This document shows, piece by piece, positions 41,466 through 49,955 of a stretch of 64,000 nucleotides of DNA. Each line of letters starts with the position of its first letter. The stretch's first letter is position 1. Both the position numbers and the translations under genes were made by a program. The notes under the pieces were generated by a model. It was not told the DNA's origin. It searched no databases and was given only the letters and a program-made list of their open reading frames with translations. Source of the DNA: Mycobacterium sp. (lineage in GTDB: Bacteria > Actinomycetota > Actinomycetes > Mycobacteriales > Mycobacteriaceae); assembly GCF_004298145.1 (NCBI RefSeq), contig NZ_SCRH01000046.1, positions 124,001 through 188,000 of the forward strand, written 5' to 3'.

Positions 41466-42992
41466 TCAGTGCACGACCGGCACTTCGTCGGGCGCGAGAT
41501 CGTCGAGTCCGACGCCGCGGGCCGCATTGGCGAGCATGTGCTCGATGACGTTCTTGCCCAACGCGGTCTCCCCGGGCAGTTCGATCGGATACTGGCCGTC
41601 GAAGCAGGCGGTGCACAGCCGCGAGGCCGGCTGCTCGGAGGCCGCGACCAGGCCCCGCAGCGAGATGTAGCCCAGCGAGTCGGCACCGATGGCGTGGCGT
41701 ACCGCCTCGAGCATCTCCTTTTTGTCCTCGACCGCATTGGCGATCAATTCGGCCGGCGACGGGAAGTCGATGCCGTAGAAGCAGGGCCATTTGACCGGGG
41801 GCGACGCGATACGCACGTGCACTTCGACGGCGCCGGCCTCGCGCAGCATCCGCAACAGGGCGCGCTGGGTGTTGCCGCGCACGATCGAGTCGTCGACAAC
41901 GATGAGGCGCTTGCCGCGGATCACCTCGCGAAGCGGGTTGAGCTTCAGCCGGATACCGAGCTGGCGGATGGTCTGCGACGGCTGGATGAAGGTGCGCCCG
42001 ACGTAGGCGTTCTTCATCAGTCCCTGCCCGTAGGGGATGCCCGACTCCTGCGCGTATCCGACGGCGGCGGGGGTGCCCGACTCGGGCACGCCGATCACCA
42101 GGTCGGCTTCCACGGGGCGTTCACGGGCCAACCGGCGACCGATCTCCACCCTGGTCGCGTGCACGGACCGGCCGGCGATCGTGCTGTCCGGCCGCGCCAG
42201 GTACACGTACTCGAAGATGCAGCCCTTGGGGGTGGGGTTGGCGAAACGCGTGGAGCGCACCCCGTCGGCGTCGATCGCCAGCAATTCGCCCGGCTCGATG
42301 TCGCGGACGAACGAGGCGCCGACGATATCGAGCGCCGCTGTTTCGGAGGCCACCACCCACCCGCGGTCCAGCCGTCCGAGCGAAAGTGGCCGCACCCCAT
42401 GCGGATCACGGCACGCGTAGAGCGTGTTCTCGTCCATGAAGGTCAAACAGAACGCGCCGCGCACGGTCGGCAGCAGATCCAGCGCCGCCTGCTCCAACGT
42501 GGAGTCGGCCGCGCCGTGCGCCAGCAGTGCGCCCAAGATGTCCGAGTCCGTGGTCGCCGGCGCCGGACAGCGGCGGGCGATCAGCCCCGCGTCGCGGGCG
42601 CGGGCGGCCAGGTCGGCGGTATTGACCAGATTCCCGTTGTGCCCCAAGGCAACCCCGGTGCCGGCCGCCGTGTTGCGGAACACTGGCTGGGCATTTTCCC
42701 AGGTCGTGTCACCCGTGGTCGAGTAACGGCAGTGCCCGATGGCGACGTGGCCCGGCATCGCCGCCAGCGTCTGCTCGTCGAACACCTGGCTGACCAGACC
42801 CAAGTCCTTGAAGACCAGCACCTGGGATCCGTCGGCGACGGCGATACCGGCGGCTTCCTGGCCGCGATGCTGCAGCGCGTACAAGCCGTAATAGGTGAGT
42901 TTGGCGACGTCCTCGCCCGGGGCCCAGACCCCGAATACGCCGCATTCCTCACGGGGCGCGTTGAAGTCCTCTTCGGGTTCTTGGACGGTCAC
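41466..42992 (-). CDS. purF: Amidophosphoribosyltransferase PurF
   Basis: The 508-residue enzyme has a short propeptide before the catalytic nucleophile Cys17 in EECGVFGVWAPG, the glutaminase segments LQHRGQEAAGIAV and GHCRYSTTG, and the PRPP loop RLIVVDDSIVRGNTQ. Cysteines in the C-terminal half fit the Fe-S class. It catalyses the committed step of purine synthesis. The next gene upstream on the same strand is an SCP-like gene (Rv0807 type). Confidence 0.97.
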   Translation of the reverse strand: MTVQEPEEDFNAPREECGVFGVWAPGEDVAKLTYYGLYALQHRGQEAAGIAVADGSQVLVFKDLGLVSQVFDEQTLAAMPGHVAIGHCRYSTTGDTTWENAQPVFRNTAAGTGVALGHNGNLVNTADLAARARDAGLIARRCPAPATTDSDILGALLAHGAADSTLEQAALDLLPTVRGAFCLTFMDENTLYACRDPHGVRPLSLGRLDRGWVVASETAALDIVGASFVRDIEPGELLAIDADGVRSTRFANPTPKGCIFEYVYLARPDSTIAGRSVHATRVEIGRRLARERPVEADLVIGVPESGTPAAVGYAQESGIPYGQGLMKNAYVGRTFIQPSQTIRQLGIRLKLNPLREVIRGKRLIVVDDSIVRGNTQRALLRMLREAGAVEVHVRIASPPVKWPCFYGIDFPSPAELIANAVEDKKEMLEAVRHAIGADSLGYISLRGLVAASEQPASRLCTACFDGQYPIELPGETALGKNVIEHMLANAARGVGLDDLAPDEVPVVH

Positions 42993-43129
42993 GATTCGGC
43001 GGCTCCCCGGGGAACGGTTGGTGACGGTAGGAAGTCTACGGGCACGAGGGCCGCGCCGCCGAATCCGCCAGGCGTGTTGAGCGACGAAATACCCGCCCGA
43101 AACCCTAAACCTGCAGTTCAGGGTTGCAT

Positions 43130-43519
43130 TCAGCCCACATCGAACAGGGGTAGGCAGTGGTCAATCTCACCGGCCCGGGAGCCGGAAAGGCGCAGCGTGC
43201 CGGTGCCCTTCGCGTCGGCGAACGACAACTTCCCCGTGGCCAGCAACAGCCAGGTCCGCGGATCGGTCTCCACCACATTGGGCGGTGTGCCGCGGGTGTG
43301 CGTGGGCCCGGCGACGCACTGCACCGCGACGAACGGCGGAATCCGCAGCTCCACGCTTCGTCCAGGCGCCACCGCGGCCAGGGTGCGGGCGGTGAGCCGC
43401 ACGGCCGTCGCCAATTCGCCGCGGCCGGGCGCCGGCGCGGATTCGTCCCCCAACCATTCCGCGACGGCCAACACCGCCTCCCGGGTCTTGGCCGGATCGG
43501 CCCTTTCGCGCGGCGCCAT
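43130..43519 (-). CDS. Sterol-carrier-family-like protein (Rv0807-like)
   Basis: The 129-residue product MAPRERADPAKTREAVLAVAEWLGDE...ELRIPPFVAVQCVAGPTHTRGTPPNVVETDPRTWLLLATGKLSFADA resembles the small MDMPI/SCP-2-type module found next to purF in mycobacteria. The TWLLLATGKLSFADA part is the SCP-like ligand-pocket strand and helix. No catalytic motif is visible. The start at MAPRERA was chosen because the longer frame enters the CPBP gene. Function unknown. Confidence 0.7.
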   Translation of the reverse strand: MAPRERADPAKTREAVLAVAEWLGDESAPAPGRGELATAVRLTARTLAAVAPGRSVELRIPPFVAVQCVAGPTHTRGTPPNVVETDPRTWLLLATGKLSFADAKGTGTLRLSGSRAGEIDHCLPLFDVG

Positions 43520-43553
43520 ACCCCAGGGTCTCAAAACCACGCACCCGCGTCGC

Positions 43554-44192
43554 TCAGCGGCCCCAGCGGTTGGGCGACCTCGCAGCCAGCACGGCGATGG
43601 CGCCGGCCTCGTTGATGGCCAGGTGCGCCAGCATCGGCGCGGCGAGGCTGCCGGAACGGTCGGCCAGCCAACCGAACAGCCAGCCGCCGATTCCGGTGAC
43701 CAGCACGGTGGCCGCCACGGGCTCACCGGTGGCACGTGCATCGGGGATGTGCGAGAGGCCAAAAGCGGTGGCTTGCAACAACCTTCCACCGTGTCTACCG
43801 AACGCGGCGGTGCCGACGATGGCCAGCGCCGCGCGAAAGGCGGACTCCTCGGGCCAGACGGTGCCAAGGGGTATCCGCACCAGCAGCCAGTCCGGCACGG
43901 TCGCGGGCGGTTCCCGGACGGCCATCGATTGGCGCACCGGCGCCAACAGGGTTGTCGCGGCGACCGTGCTCGCCGCCGAGAACGCGGCCGCCGACCCCAG
44001 CCGCAGCCCGGCCCACAGCCGGGGCGGACCCAGGCCCAGCGGGGCCCGCGTCACCAACACCAGCGCACCGCCCATCCCGGCCTGCAGCAGTACCCGCCAC
44101 GAGGCCGGCAGCCGCGGGCCGGCGAAGCTCCAGCCGACCAGGGTGGCGGCCAACAACACGGCGGAAGTCGGACGAAAATGCCTGGCGGACAT
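43554..44192 (-). CDS. CPBP-family intramembrane metalloprotease (Rv0804-like)
   Basis: The 212-residue multi-helix protein shows the CPBP/Abi motifs: PEESAFRAAL (EExxxR), FGLSHI and HLAINEAG (HxxxN), whose Glu and His residues bind a catalytic zinc within the membrane. Family members process prenylated or lipid-linked substrates or give bacteriocin immunity. It lies 19 bases after purL and 34 before the SCP-like gene, with no apparent ribosome site, so translation may rely on coupling. Confidence 0.8.
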   Translation of the reverse strand: MSARHFRPTSAVLLAATLVGWSFAGPRLPASWRVLLQAGMGGALVLVTRAPLGLGPPRLWAGLRLGSAAAFSAASTVAATTLLAPVRQSMAVREPPATVPDWLLVRIPLGTVWPEESAFRAALAIVGTAAFGRHGGRLLQATAFGLSHIPDARATGEPVAATVLVTGIGGWLFGWLADRSGSLAAPMLAHLAINEAGAIAVLAARSPNRWGR

Positions 44193-44211
44193 CAGGATTC
44201 GCTGCCGGCAC

Positions 44212-46521
44212 TCATCCGAAGAGCCGCGGCAGCACCGCCTCGGAAGTCTCACGCAGTTCGGCCAGGGAGACCGTGAACAGCCCCTGGACCTCGACGGCGC
44301 CGGAGGCCTGGTCGACGACACCGATGCGCACCGCCGGCAGTCCCCGCGCCTCGCACATCGAACGGAACCGGCTCTCCTCGGTGCGCGGGACCGCCACCAG
44401 CACGCGGCCCGCCGACTCGGAGAACAACGTCACGAAGGGATCGGCACCCTCGGGAAGCACGATGCGACAACCGGTTTCACCCGCCAGGGCGGCCTCGACG
44501 ACGGCTTGGGCCAGGCCGCCCTCGGACAGGTCGTGCGCCGCGGACACCAGGCCGTCCCGTGACGCGGAGCGCAACACCTCGGCCAGCAGCTTTTCGCGGT
44601 CCAGGTCGACTGTGGGCGGCAGCCCGCCCAGGTGATCGGCGGTGACCTGCGCCCACACCGAGCCGTCGAACTCGTCGCGCGTATCGCCAAGCAGCAGCAG
44701 GGTTTCCCCCGGCTCGGTGCCCAGGCCGGTGGGGATGCGCCGGGCGACGTCATCGATGACGCCGAGGACCCCGACCACCGGGGTGGGCAGGATCGCCGCC
44801 GACCCGGTTTGGTTGTAGAAGCTGACGTTGCCGCCGGTCACCGGAATCCCCAGGGCCGCACAGCCTTCGGCGAGGCCCCGGACCGCCTGCGCGAACTGCC
44901 ACATCACGCCGGGGTCTTCGGGTGAGCCGAAGTTCAGGCAGTTGGTCACCGCGACCGGGGTGGCGCCGGTGACCGCGACGTTGCGGTAGGCCTCGGCCAG
45001 GGCGAGCTGGGCACCGGCGTACGGATCCAGTTTGGTGTAGCGGCCGGACGCGTCGGTCGACAGGGCGATGCCGCGGCCGGTGGACTCGTCGACGCGGAGC
45101 ACGCCGCCATCGGCGTGCTCGGCCAGCACGGTGTTGCCCCGCACGTACCGGTCGTACTGCTCGGTGATGAACGCGCGGCTGCACAGGTGCGGGCTCCCCA
45201 GCAGCGCAAGCAAAGTGGCGCGCAGTTCGTCGCCCGTGGCCGGTCGCGGCAGCCGCGTCGAGGTGTCCTCGTTCAAGGCGTCCTGCGTGTCGGGGCGAGC
45301 GACCGGACGCTGGTACACCGGACCCTCGTGGGCGACGGTGCGCGGCGGCACGTCGACGACGGTCCGACCGTGCCAGGTGATCCGCAGCCTGTCACCGTCG
45401 GTGACCTCGCCGATCACGGTGGCCAGCACGTCCCACTTGCGGCACACCGCCATGAAAGCGTCGACGTTCTCCGGGGTGACCACCGCGCACATCCGCTCCT
45501 GGGACTCGCTGCACAGGATCTCCGCGGGGGTCATCTGGGTGGTGCGCAACGGGACCGTCTCGAGCCGGATTGCCATTCCGCCGTCGCCGGCCGACGCCAA
45601 TTCCGAAGTGGCACAAGATAATCCGGCGCCACCCAAGTCCTGTATGCCGACCACCAGGTGACCGGCGTACAGCTCGAGGCAGCACTCGATGAGCACCTTC
45701 TCCATGAACGGGTCGCCGACCTGCACCGAGGGCAGCTTTTTGCGCGAGTTCTCGGCCCCCCCATCAGCGCTGAAGGTGTCCGACGCCAGCACCGACACCC
45801 CGCCGATGCCGTCCAGCCCGGTGCGGGCTCCGAACAGGATGATCTTGTTGCCGGCGCCCGAGGCGAACGCCAGATGCAGGTCCTCCTGCCGCAGGACACC
45901 GACGCACATGGCGTTCACCAACGGGTTGCCGGCGTAGCACGCATCGAAGACGGTCTCGCCGCCGATGTTGGGCAAGCCCAGGGAGTTGCCGTAGCCGCCG
46001 ATGCCGCGGACCACGCCGTCGAGCACGCGACGGGTGTCCGGCGCGTCGGCGGCGCCGAACCGCAGCTGGTCCATCACCGCGACCGGTCGCGCGCCCATCG
46101 CCATGATGTCGCGGACGATGCCGCCGACACCGGTGGCCGCCCCCTGGTAGGGCTCGACGTAGGAGGGGTGGTTGTGCGATTCCACTTTGAAGGTGACCGC
46201 CCAGCCGTCGCCGATGTCGACGACGCCGGCGTTCTCGCCGATGCCGGCCAGCATGCCGGCGCGCATCTCGTCGGTGGTGGTCTCGCCGAAGTAGCTCAGG
46301 TGCACCTTGGACGACTTGTAGGAGCAGTGTTCGCTCCACATCACCGAGTACATCGCCAGCTCGGTATCGGTGGGCCGGCGGCCAAGGATCTCGCGAATGC
46401 GCTGATATTCGTCGTCTTTGAGGCCCAGCTCACCAAACGGCTGCGGCTCGTCGGGGGTGGTGGCGGCGTGCTCGACGGTGTCGATCGCGTGGGTGCGCGC
46501 ACTCGTCCCGGAGACAGTCAC
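44212..46521 (-). CDS. purL: Phosphoribosylformylglycinamidine synthase II PurL
   Basis: The 769-residue small-type PurL has the two PurM-like halves. Motifs: MWSEHCSYKSSKVHL, ESHNHPSYVEPYQGAATGVGGIVRDI, GNSLGLPNIGGE, LGGAGLSCATSELASAGDGG, and in the second half NFGSPEDPGVMWQF, TGGNVSFYNQT and AHDLSEGGLAQAVVEAAL. It needs PurQ (glutaminase) and PurS, both encoded at 60.4-61.4 kb, to make FGAM. The GTG start is in a clean leader upstream of the phosphotransferase stop. Confidence 0.97.
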   Translation of the reverse strand: MTVSGTSARTHAIDTVEHAATTPDEPQPFGELGLKDDEYQRIREILGRRPTDTELAMYSVMWSEHCSYKSSKVHLSYFGETTTDEMRAGMLAGIGENAGVVDIGDGWAVTFKVESHNHPSYVEPYQGAATGVGGIVRDIMAMGARPVAVMDQLRFGAADAPDTRRVLDGVVRGIGGYGNSLGLPNIGGETVFDACYAGNPLVNAMCVGVLRQEDLHLAFASGAGNKIILFGARTGLDGIGGVSVLASDTFSADGGAENSRKKLPSVQVGDPFMEKVLIECCLELYAGHLVVGIQDLGGAGLSCATSELASAGDGGMAIRLETVPLRTTQMTPAEILCSESQERMCAVVTPENVDAFMAVCRKWDVLATVIGEVTDGDRLRITWHGRTVVDVPPRTVAHEGPVYQRPVARPDTQDALNEDTSTRLPRPATGDELRATLLALLGSPHLCSRAFITEQYDRYVRGNTVLAEHADGGVLRVDESTGRGIALSTDASGRYTKLDPYAGAQLALAEAYRNVAVTGATPVAVTNCLNFGSPEDPGVMWQFAQAVRGLAEGCAALGIPVTGGNVSFYNQTGSAAILPTPVVGVLGVIDDVARRIPTGLGTEPGETLLLLGDTRDEFDGSVWAQVTADHLGGLPPTVDLDREKLLAEVLRSASRDGLVSAAHDLSEGGLAQAVVEAALAGETGCRIVLPEGADPFVTLFSESAGRVLVAVPRTEESRFRSMCEARGLPAVRIGVVDQASGAVEVQGLFTVSLAELRETSEAVLPRLFG

Positions 46522-46578
46522 GGGACACAGTCTAGGGTGGGCACGCCCGGGGCGTCGGATGCCGACCGCCGCGCTGCG

Positions 46579-47652
46579 TCAGCCGGTGATCTCGGCCAGC
46601 GCCGCCGCGGTATCCAGGTCGGCGTAGGCGAACGAATACCGTTGGGCCAGCGCCAGAGCGATGTCGGGACGCTGCCACAGCTCCCCGGCGCTGGCGGTGC
46701 ACAGCCACAAGGTCAGGCCGTGCGCCACCGAGGCCCGGTACCGCAACCAGACCTCGTCGGCGGTCGGCATCTCCGCTTTCGGCAGGCCGAGCGCACCGCG
46801 GTACTCCTCGACCAGATCGCGCTCGCTGCGACGGCGATCCTCGACGGTCAGGGCGCCCTGCAGGAAGTAGCCCACGTCTAGTGACCAGTTGCCGCGCCGG
46901 GCCACCTGCCAGTCGAGGAACCCCACCTCGTCGCCGGGCAGCAGGTAGGTGTTGCCGATGTGCGGATCGCCGTGCAGCAGGGTCTGCGGCGACGCGGTCA
47001 GCGTCCTGATGTAGGGCTTCCAGATCGATTCGATCAGCTTGTCGATGGTCAGCGAGGTCACCTGCTCGGGCGCGTCCGCTCCGAGGCGTTCGAGCGCGGC
47101 GGGAAGGGGCGCCATCTCCATGCCGTCCCAGGGCAGAAACGGCTCGAGCCATCCCAACGCGGGCTCGGCGAGCACCCGTTCGCCCCAGTACCGTCCGTGC
47201 ATCCGGGCCAGGCCGCGCACGCCGGTGGCGACCTGCTCGACGGTCATCGGCCTGGTGGCATCGCGCGGGTCGGCACCGCGGGCGGCGAGGTCTTCCATGA
47301 CCATCACGAAGTCGTAGGCGGCCTCGTCGATCAATGCGGCGTAGACGTGGGGGTGCTCGAGGGGTAGCGGGACCCCGCAGGTGAACAGCCGCGGCTCGTG
47401 GAACATGCCGCTGGTCATGCGGATCAGCTCTTTGTGGCCGGGGTCGGCGGCCTTGACGAACACCGACGCCGGTCCGCTGCCGTTGCGGTACGTCACTCCC
47501 AGGCGGGCGCGCCGATTGGTGCCGTCGTCGCGAACCTGGACGGTGACGGTGTCCACCTCGGCGCCGGGGTGGTCGGCGGCCAGCGCCGCCGACATCCACT
47601 GGGGCGTGATGTCATCCCAGGTCGTGGGGACCGACAGCGAGGGGGCGTTCAT
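46579..47652 (-). CDS. Aminoglycoside phosphotransferase-family kinase
   Basis: The 357-residue protein has the APH/choline-kinase fold. The catalytic loop LLHGDPHIGNTYLLP (HGDxHxxN) is followed by the metal aspartate in FLDWQVARRG. N-terminal VFVKAADPG holds the ATP lysine. Such proteins in mycobacteria phosphorylate small metabolites or are annotated as putative ecdysteroid-type kinases; resistance is not implied. It is divergent from a TetR gene across a perfect inverted repeat. The start MNAPSLSVPTTW was chosen; the longer frame runs over the operator. Confidence 0.85.
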   Translation of the reverse strand: MNAPSLSVPTTWDDITPQWMSAALAADHPGAEVDTVTVQVRDDGTNRRARLGVTYRNGSGPASVFVKAADPGHKELIRMTSGMFHEPRLFTCGVPLPLEHPHVYAALIDEAAYDFVMVMEDLAARGADPRDATRPMTVEQVATGVRGLARMHGRYWGERVLAEPALGWLEPFLPWDGMEMAPLPAALERLGADAPEQVTSLTIDKLIESIWKPYIRTLTASPQTLLHGDPHIGNTYLLPGDEVGFLDWQVARRGNWSLDVGYFLQGALTVEDRRRSERDLVEEYRGALGLPKAEMPTADEVWLRYRASVAHGLTLWLCTASAGELWQRPDIALALAQRYSFAYADLDTAAALAEITG

Positions 47653-47681
47653 GGGTCGACTCCTTCGGCACGCGCGGCGGT

Positions 47682-47707
47682 TAGGAAACGACACGTATCG
47701 TTTCCTA
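47682..47707. promoter_or_regulatory. Perfect 10+10 inverted repeat (TetR operator)
   Basis: TAGGAAACGA (47682-47691), spacer CACGTA, TCGTTTCCTA (47698-47707). It lies 29 bases from the phosphotransferase start and 96 from the TetR start, typical for control of both. Confidence 0.75.
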
Positions 47708-47803
47708 GAATTATCCCCGTGAAGGTAACCCGAGCGCACGCCCGCATGCCAGCACCGAATCGGATCGCCCGCCCATCCGGCGCGGCCACCTAGGCTCGGC
47801 CCG

Positions 47804-48418
47804 GTGTCGGACGAGCGGGCCGGCCGGCCCCGTGACAGCCGGCTGCATCACGCGATCCTCGACGCCACCCGCGGGCTTCTGACCACCGGCGGCTACGCCG
47901 ATTTGTCGATGGAAAGCGTCGCGGCGCGCGCCGGCGTGGGAAAGAAGACCCTCTACCGGCGCTGGCCATCGAAAGCGCCGCTGGTCGCCGAAGCCGTCCT
48001 GGAGGCATACGGCGGATCCGGATCGTTTCCCGTCGCCGCGACCGGAGATCTTCGCGCCGACCTACAGGCGTGGCTGCGCGAACATGCCGACTTCCTGGCC
48101 GAGCCGCCGAACGCCGCGTTGGTGCGGGCGCTCATCGCCGCGGCGGCGGCCCGCCCGGCCGACGGCGACGATCTCTACCGCCAGCTCAGCGCGCCTCAGC
48201 TGGCCGGCTTGATGACGCGACTTCGCCTGGCCGTCCAGGACGGGGAAGTGCGCGCCGATGCCGACCTCGACGCCATCGCCGAGGCGCTGATCGGCACAAT
48301 GCTGTTTCGCGCGTTAACCCACCGGGGCGCAGGTGATTTCGTCGCGGAAGGATCCCGGCACTTTGACGGGCTGCTCGACGCGATACTGCACGGCGTGGCC
48401 AAGACGAAGACCGATTGA
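47804..48418 (+). CDS. TetR-family regulator divergent from phosphotransferase
   Basis: The 204-residue regulator has helix-turn-helix SMESVAARAGVGKKTLYRRWPSKAPLVAEAVL and a C-terminal TetR_C_16/33-like helical domain. The GTG start is 7 bases after TAGGCT (47791-47796), predicting a leaderless mRNA. It probably binds the inverted repeat at 47682-47707 and represses the phosphotransferase. It ends 3 bases before the convergent pepC stop. Confidence 0.87.
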   Translation: MSDERAGRPRDSRLHHAILDATRGLLTTGGYADLSMESVAARAGVGKKTLYRRWPSKAPLVAEAVLEAYGGSGSFPVAATGDLRADLQAWLREHADFLAEPPNAALVRALIAAAAARPADGDDLYRQLSAPQLAGLMTRLRLAVQDGEVRADADLDAIAEALIGTMLFRALTHRGAGDFVAEGSRHFDGLLDAILHGVAKTKTD

Positions 48419-48421
48419 GCG

Positions 48422-49732
48422 TCAGGCCGGCGAGAAGAACGCGCGCATCGCGGCCGAGTAGGCGGCCACATCGTGCGCGCCCATGAGCTCGCGCGCGGAG
48501 TGCATCGCAAGCTGCGCGGCGCCGACGTCCACGGTGGGGATGCCCGTGCGCGCGGAGGTCAACGGGCCGATCGTCGATCCGCATGGCAGGTCGGCCCGGT
48601 GCTCGTAACGCTGCAACGCCACCCCGGCCTGCTCACAGGCCAGCGCGAACGCCGCGGCGGTACGGCCGTCGGTGGCGTAGCGCAGATTCGGGTGCACCTT
48701 GAGCACCGGTCCGGCGTTGACGGCGATCGGATGGCCGGGCTCGTGCCGCTCCGGGTAATTGGGATGGGTGGCGTGCGCCATGTCCGCTGAGGCCAGCAAC
48801 GACGCCGGGAGCCTGCGCAGGTAGTCCTCCCGGTTGCCGCCCGCGGCCAGCACAATTCGCTCCAGCACGGTGCCCAGCAAGTCGGATTGCGCGCCGTGAT
48901 CCGAGGACGATCCCACCTCCTCGTGATCGAAGAGCACCAACACCGGCAGATAGGCCGAGGCCCGCTCCATGCCCAGCAGCGCCTCCAGCCCCGCGTAACA
49001 ACTGGCCTGGTTGTCGAGCCGGGGCGCGCTCAGCAGGCCGGCGGTTCCGTTGTCCAAGGCGCCGATCACCGTCGAGGGAGTCAGGTCATGGGTCATCAGG
49101 TCGGCGGCGAGCACGTCGGTGGGCGCCACTCCGGCGCGCTCGGCGACGTAATCGACGAAGGACCGAGCCGTCTCGCCGACACCCCACACCGCGTTGACGT
49201 GTCGTTGCGGGTCCAGTGTCAGCGAATTGCGGTCCTCGGCCAGATGGATGGCCAGCTGGGGCACCCGAAGGATCGGCTCGTCGATCCGGACCAGCCGGTG
49301 TCCGATCCCGGTGCCTACGTCGTCCGCCCGCACCGACAGGCGCCCGCTGATTCCCAGATCACGGTCCAGCCACGAGTTGAGCCACGCGCCCCCATAGGGC
49401 TCCAGCGCCACCACCCGCCAGCCGGCGACCACCCGGTCGGGATGCTGCTTGACCCTGAGGTTAGGGCTGTCGGTGTGCGCGCCGACGATGCGGAACGGGC
49501 CGTCGGCTCCCTCCGAATTCCACGCGACCAGCGAGCCCGCCCGCACCGTGAAATAGCGCCCCGGCTCGGACGGCCAGCGTTCGGCCTCGCTCAGCTCGGT
49601 GTATCCGGCGGCGATCAGCCGAGCGGCCACCGTGGCGCAGACGTGAAATGGCGACGGAGAGGCGTCGATGAACTCGCAGAGTCCTTGCGCACTCGCCGAG
49701 GACTTCGTCTGGTTTCGAGGCCCGCCGGACAT
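48422..49732 (-). CDS. pepC: M18-family aminopeptidase PepC
   Basis: The roughly 436-residue zinc aminopeptidase has GAHTDSPNLRVKQHP, PRLDNQASCYAGLEALL, LVLFDHEEVGSSSDHGAQSDLL and ADMAHATHPNYPERHEPGHP with the His/Asp/Glu metal ligands, and SARTGIPTVDVGAAQLAMHSARE near the end. It removes acidic N-terminal residues from peptides. The start at MSGGPRNQ was used; two more ATGs lie 9 and 12 bases upstream. Its 5' side faces the three-copy repeat and the DyP promoter. Confidence 0.95.
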   Translation of the reverse strand: MSGGPRNQTKSSASAQGLCEFIDASPSPFHVCATVAARLIAAGYTELSEAERWPSEPGRYFTVRAGSLVAWNSEGADGPFRIVGAHTDSPNLRVKQHPDRVVAGWRVVALEPYGGAWLNSWLDRDLGISGRLSVRADDVGTGIGHRLVRIDEPILRVPQLAIHLAEDRNSLTLDPQRHVNAVWGVGETARSFVDYVAERAGVAPTDVLAADLMTHDLTPSTVIGALDNGTAGLLSAPRLDNQASCYAGLEALLGMERASAYLPVLVLFDHEEVGSSSDHGAQSDLLGTVLERIVLAAGGNREDYLRRLPASLLASADMAHATHPNYPERHEPGHPIAVNAGPVLKVHPNLRYATDGRTAAAFALACEQAGVALQRYEHRADLPCGSTIGPLTSARTGIPTVDVGAAQLAMHSARELMGAHDVAAYSAAMRAFFSPA

Positions 49733-49778
49733 GTTGAACATCATGGCGGGCCGCGGCCGCGGCCTCCACGCTAGGGTC

Positions 49779-49942
49779 GATTGCACGCTCCTTGCTCGCG
49801 CCGCTTCCGGCGCTCACCGTCGCCGCGCTCACGCCGATTGCACGCTCCTTGCTCGCGCCGCTTCCGGCGCTCACCGTCGCCGCGCTCACGCCGATTGCAC
49901 GCTCCTCACTCGCGCCGCTTCCGGCGCTCGTCGTCGCCGCGC
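49779..49942. repeat. Three tandem 57-base repeats between pepC and the DyP gene
   Basis: Units begin at 49779, 49836 and 49893 with GATTGCACGCTCC and contain the hairpin GCGCCG-CTTC-CGGCGC. Copies 1 and 2 look identical; the third differs by several bases. CTAGGGTC occurs at both array edges (49771 and 49942), exactly three units apart, and the second of these includes the DyP -10. Confidence 0.88.
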
Positions 49943-49948
49943 TAGGGT
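49943..49948 (+). promoter_or_regulatory. -10 element (TAGGGT) of the DyP-encapsulin operon
   Basis: TAGGGT lies exactly 7 bases before the GTG at 49956, giving a leaderless message, and directly follows the 57-base repeat array. Confidence 0.6.
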
Positions 49949-49955
49949 CACCAGA

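Noticed and set aside
41367..44276. A 969-codon plus-strand open frame
   Set aside because: It is antisense to purF, the Rv0807-like gene, CPBP and part of purL; composition is that of a high-GC shadow, with no family motif.
46579..47652. Aminoglycoside resistance gene
   Set aside because: The APH fold is shared by many metabolic kinases and nothing in the sequence or context points to drug modification.
49779..49942. CRISPR array
   Set aside because: The repeats are contiguous 57-base units without unique spacers and no cas genes are present, so this is a tandem VNTR-type repeat.
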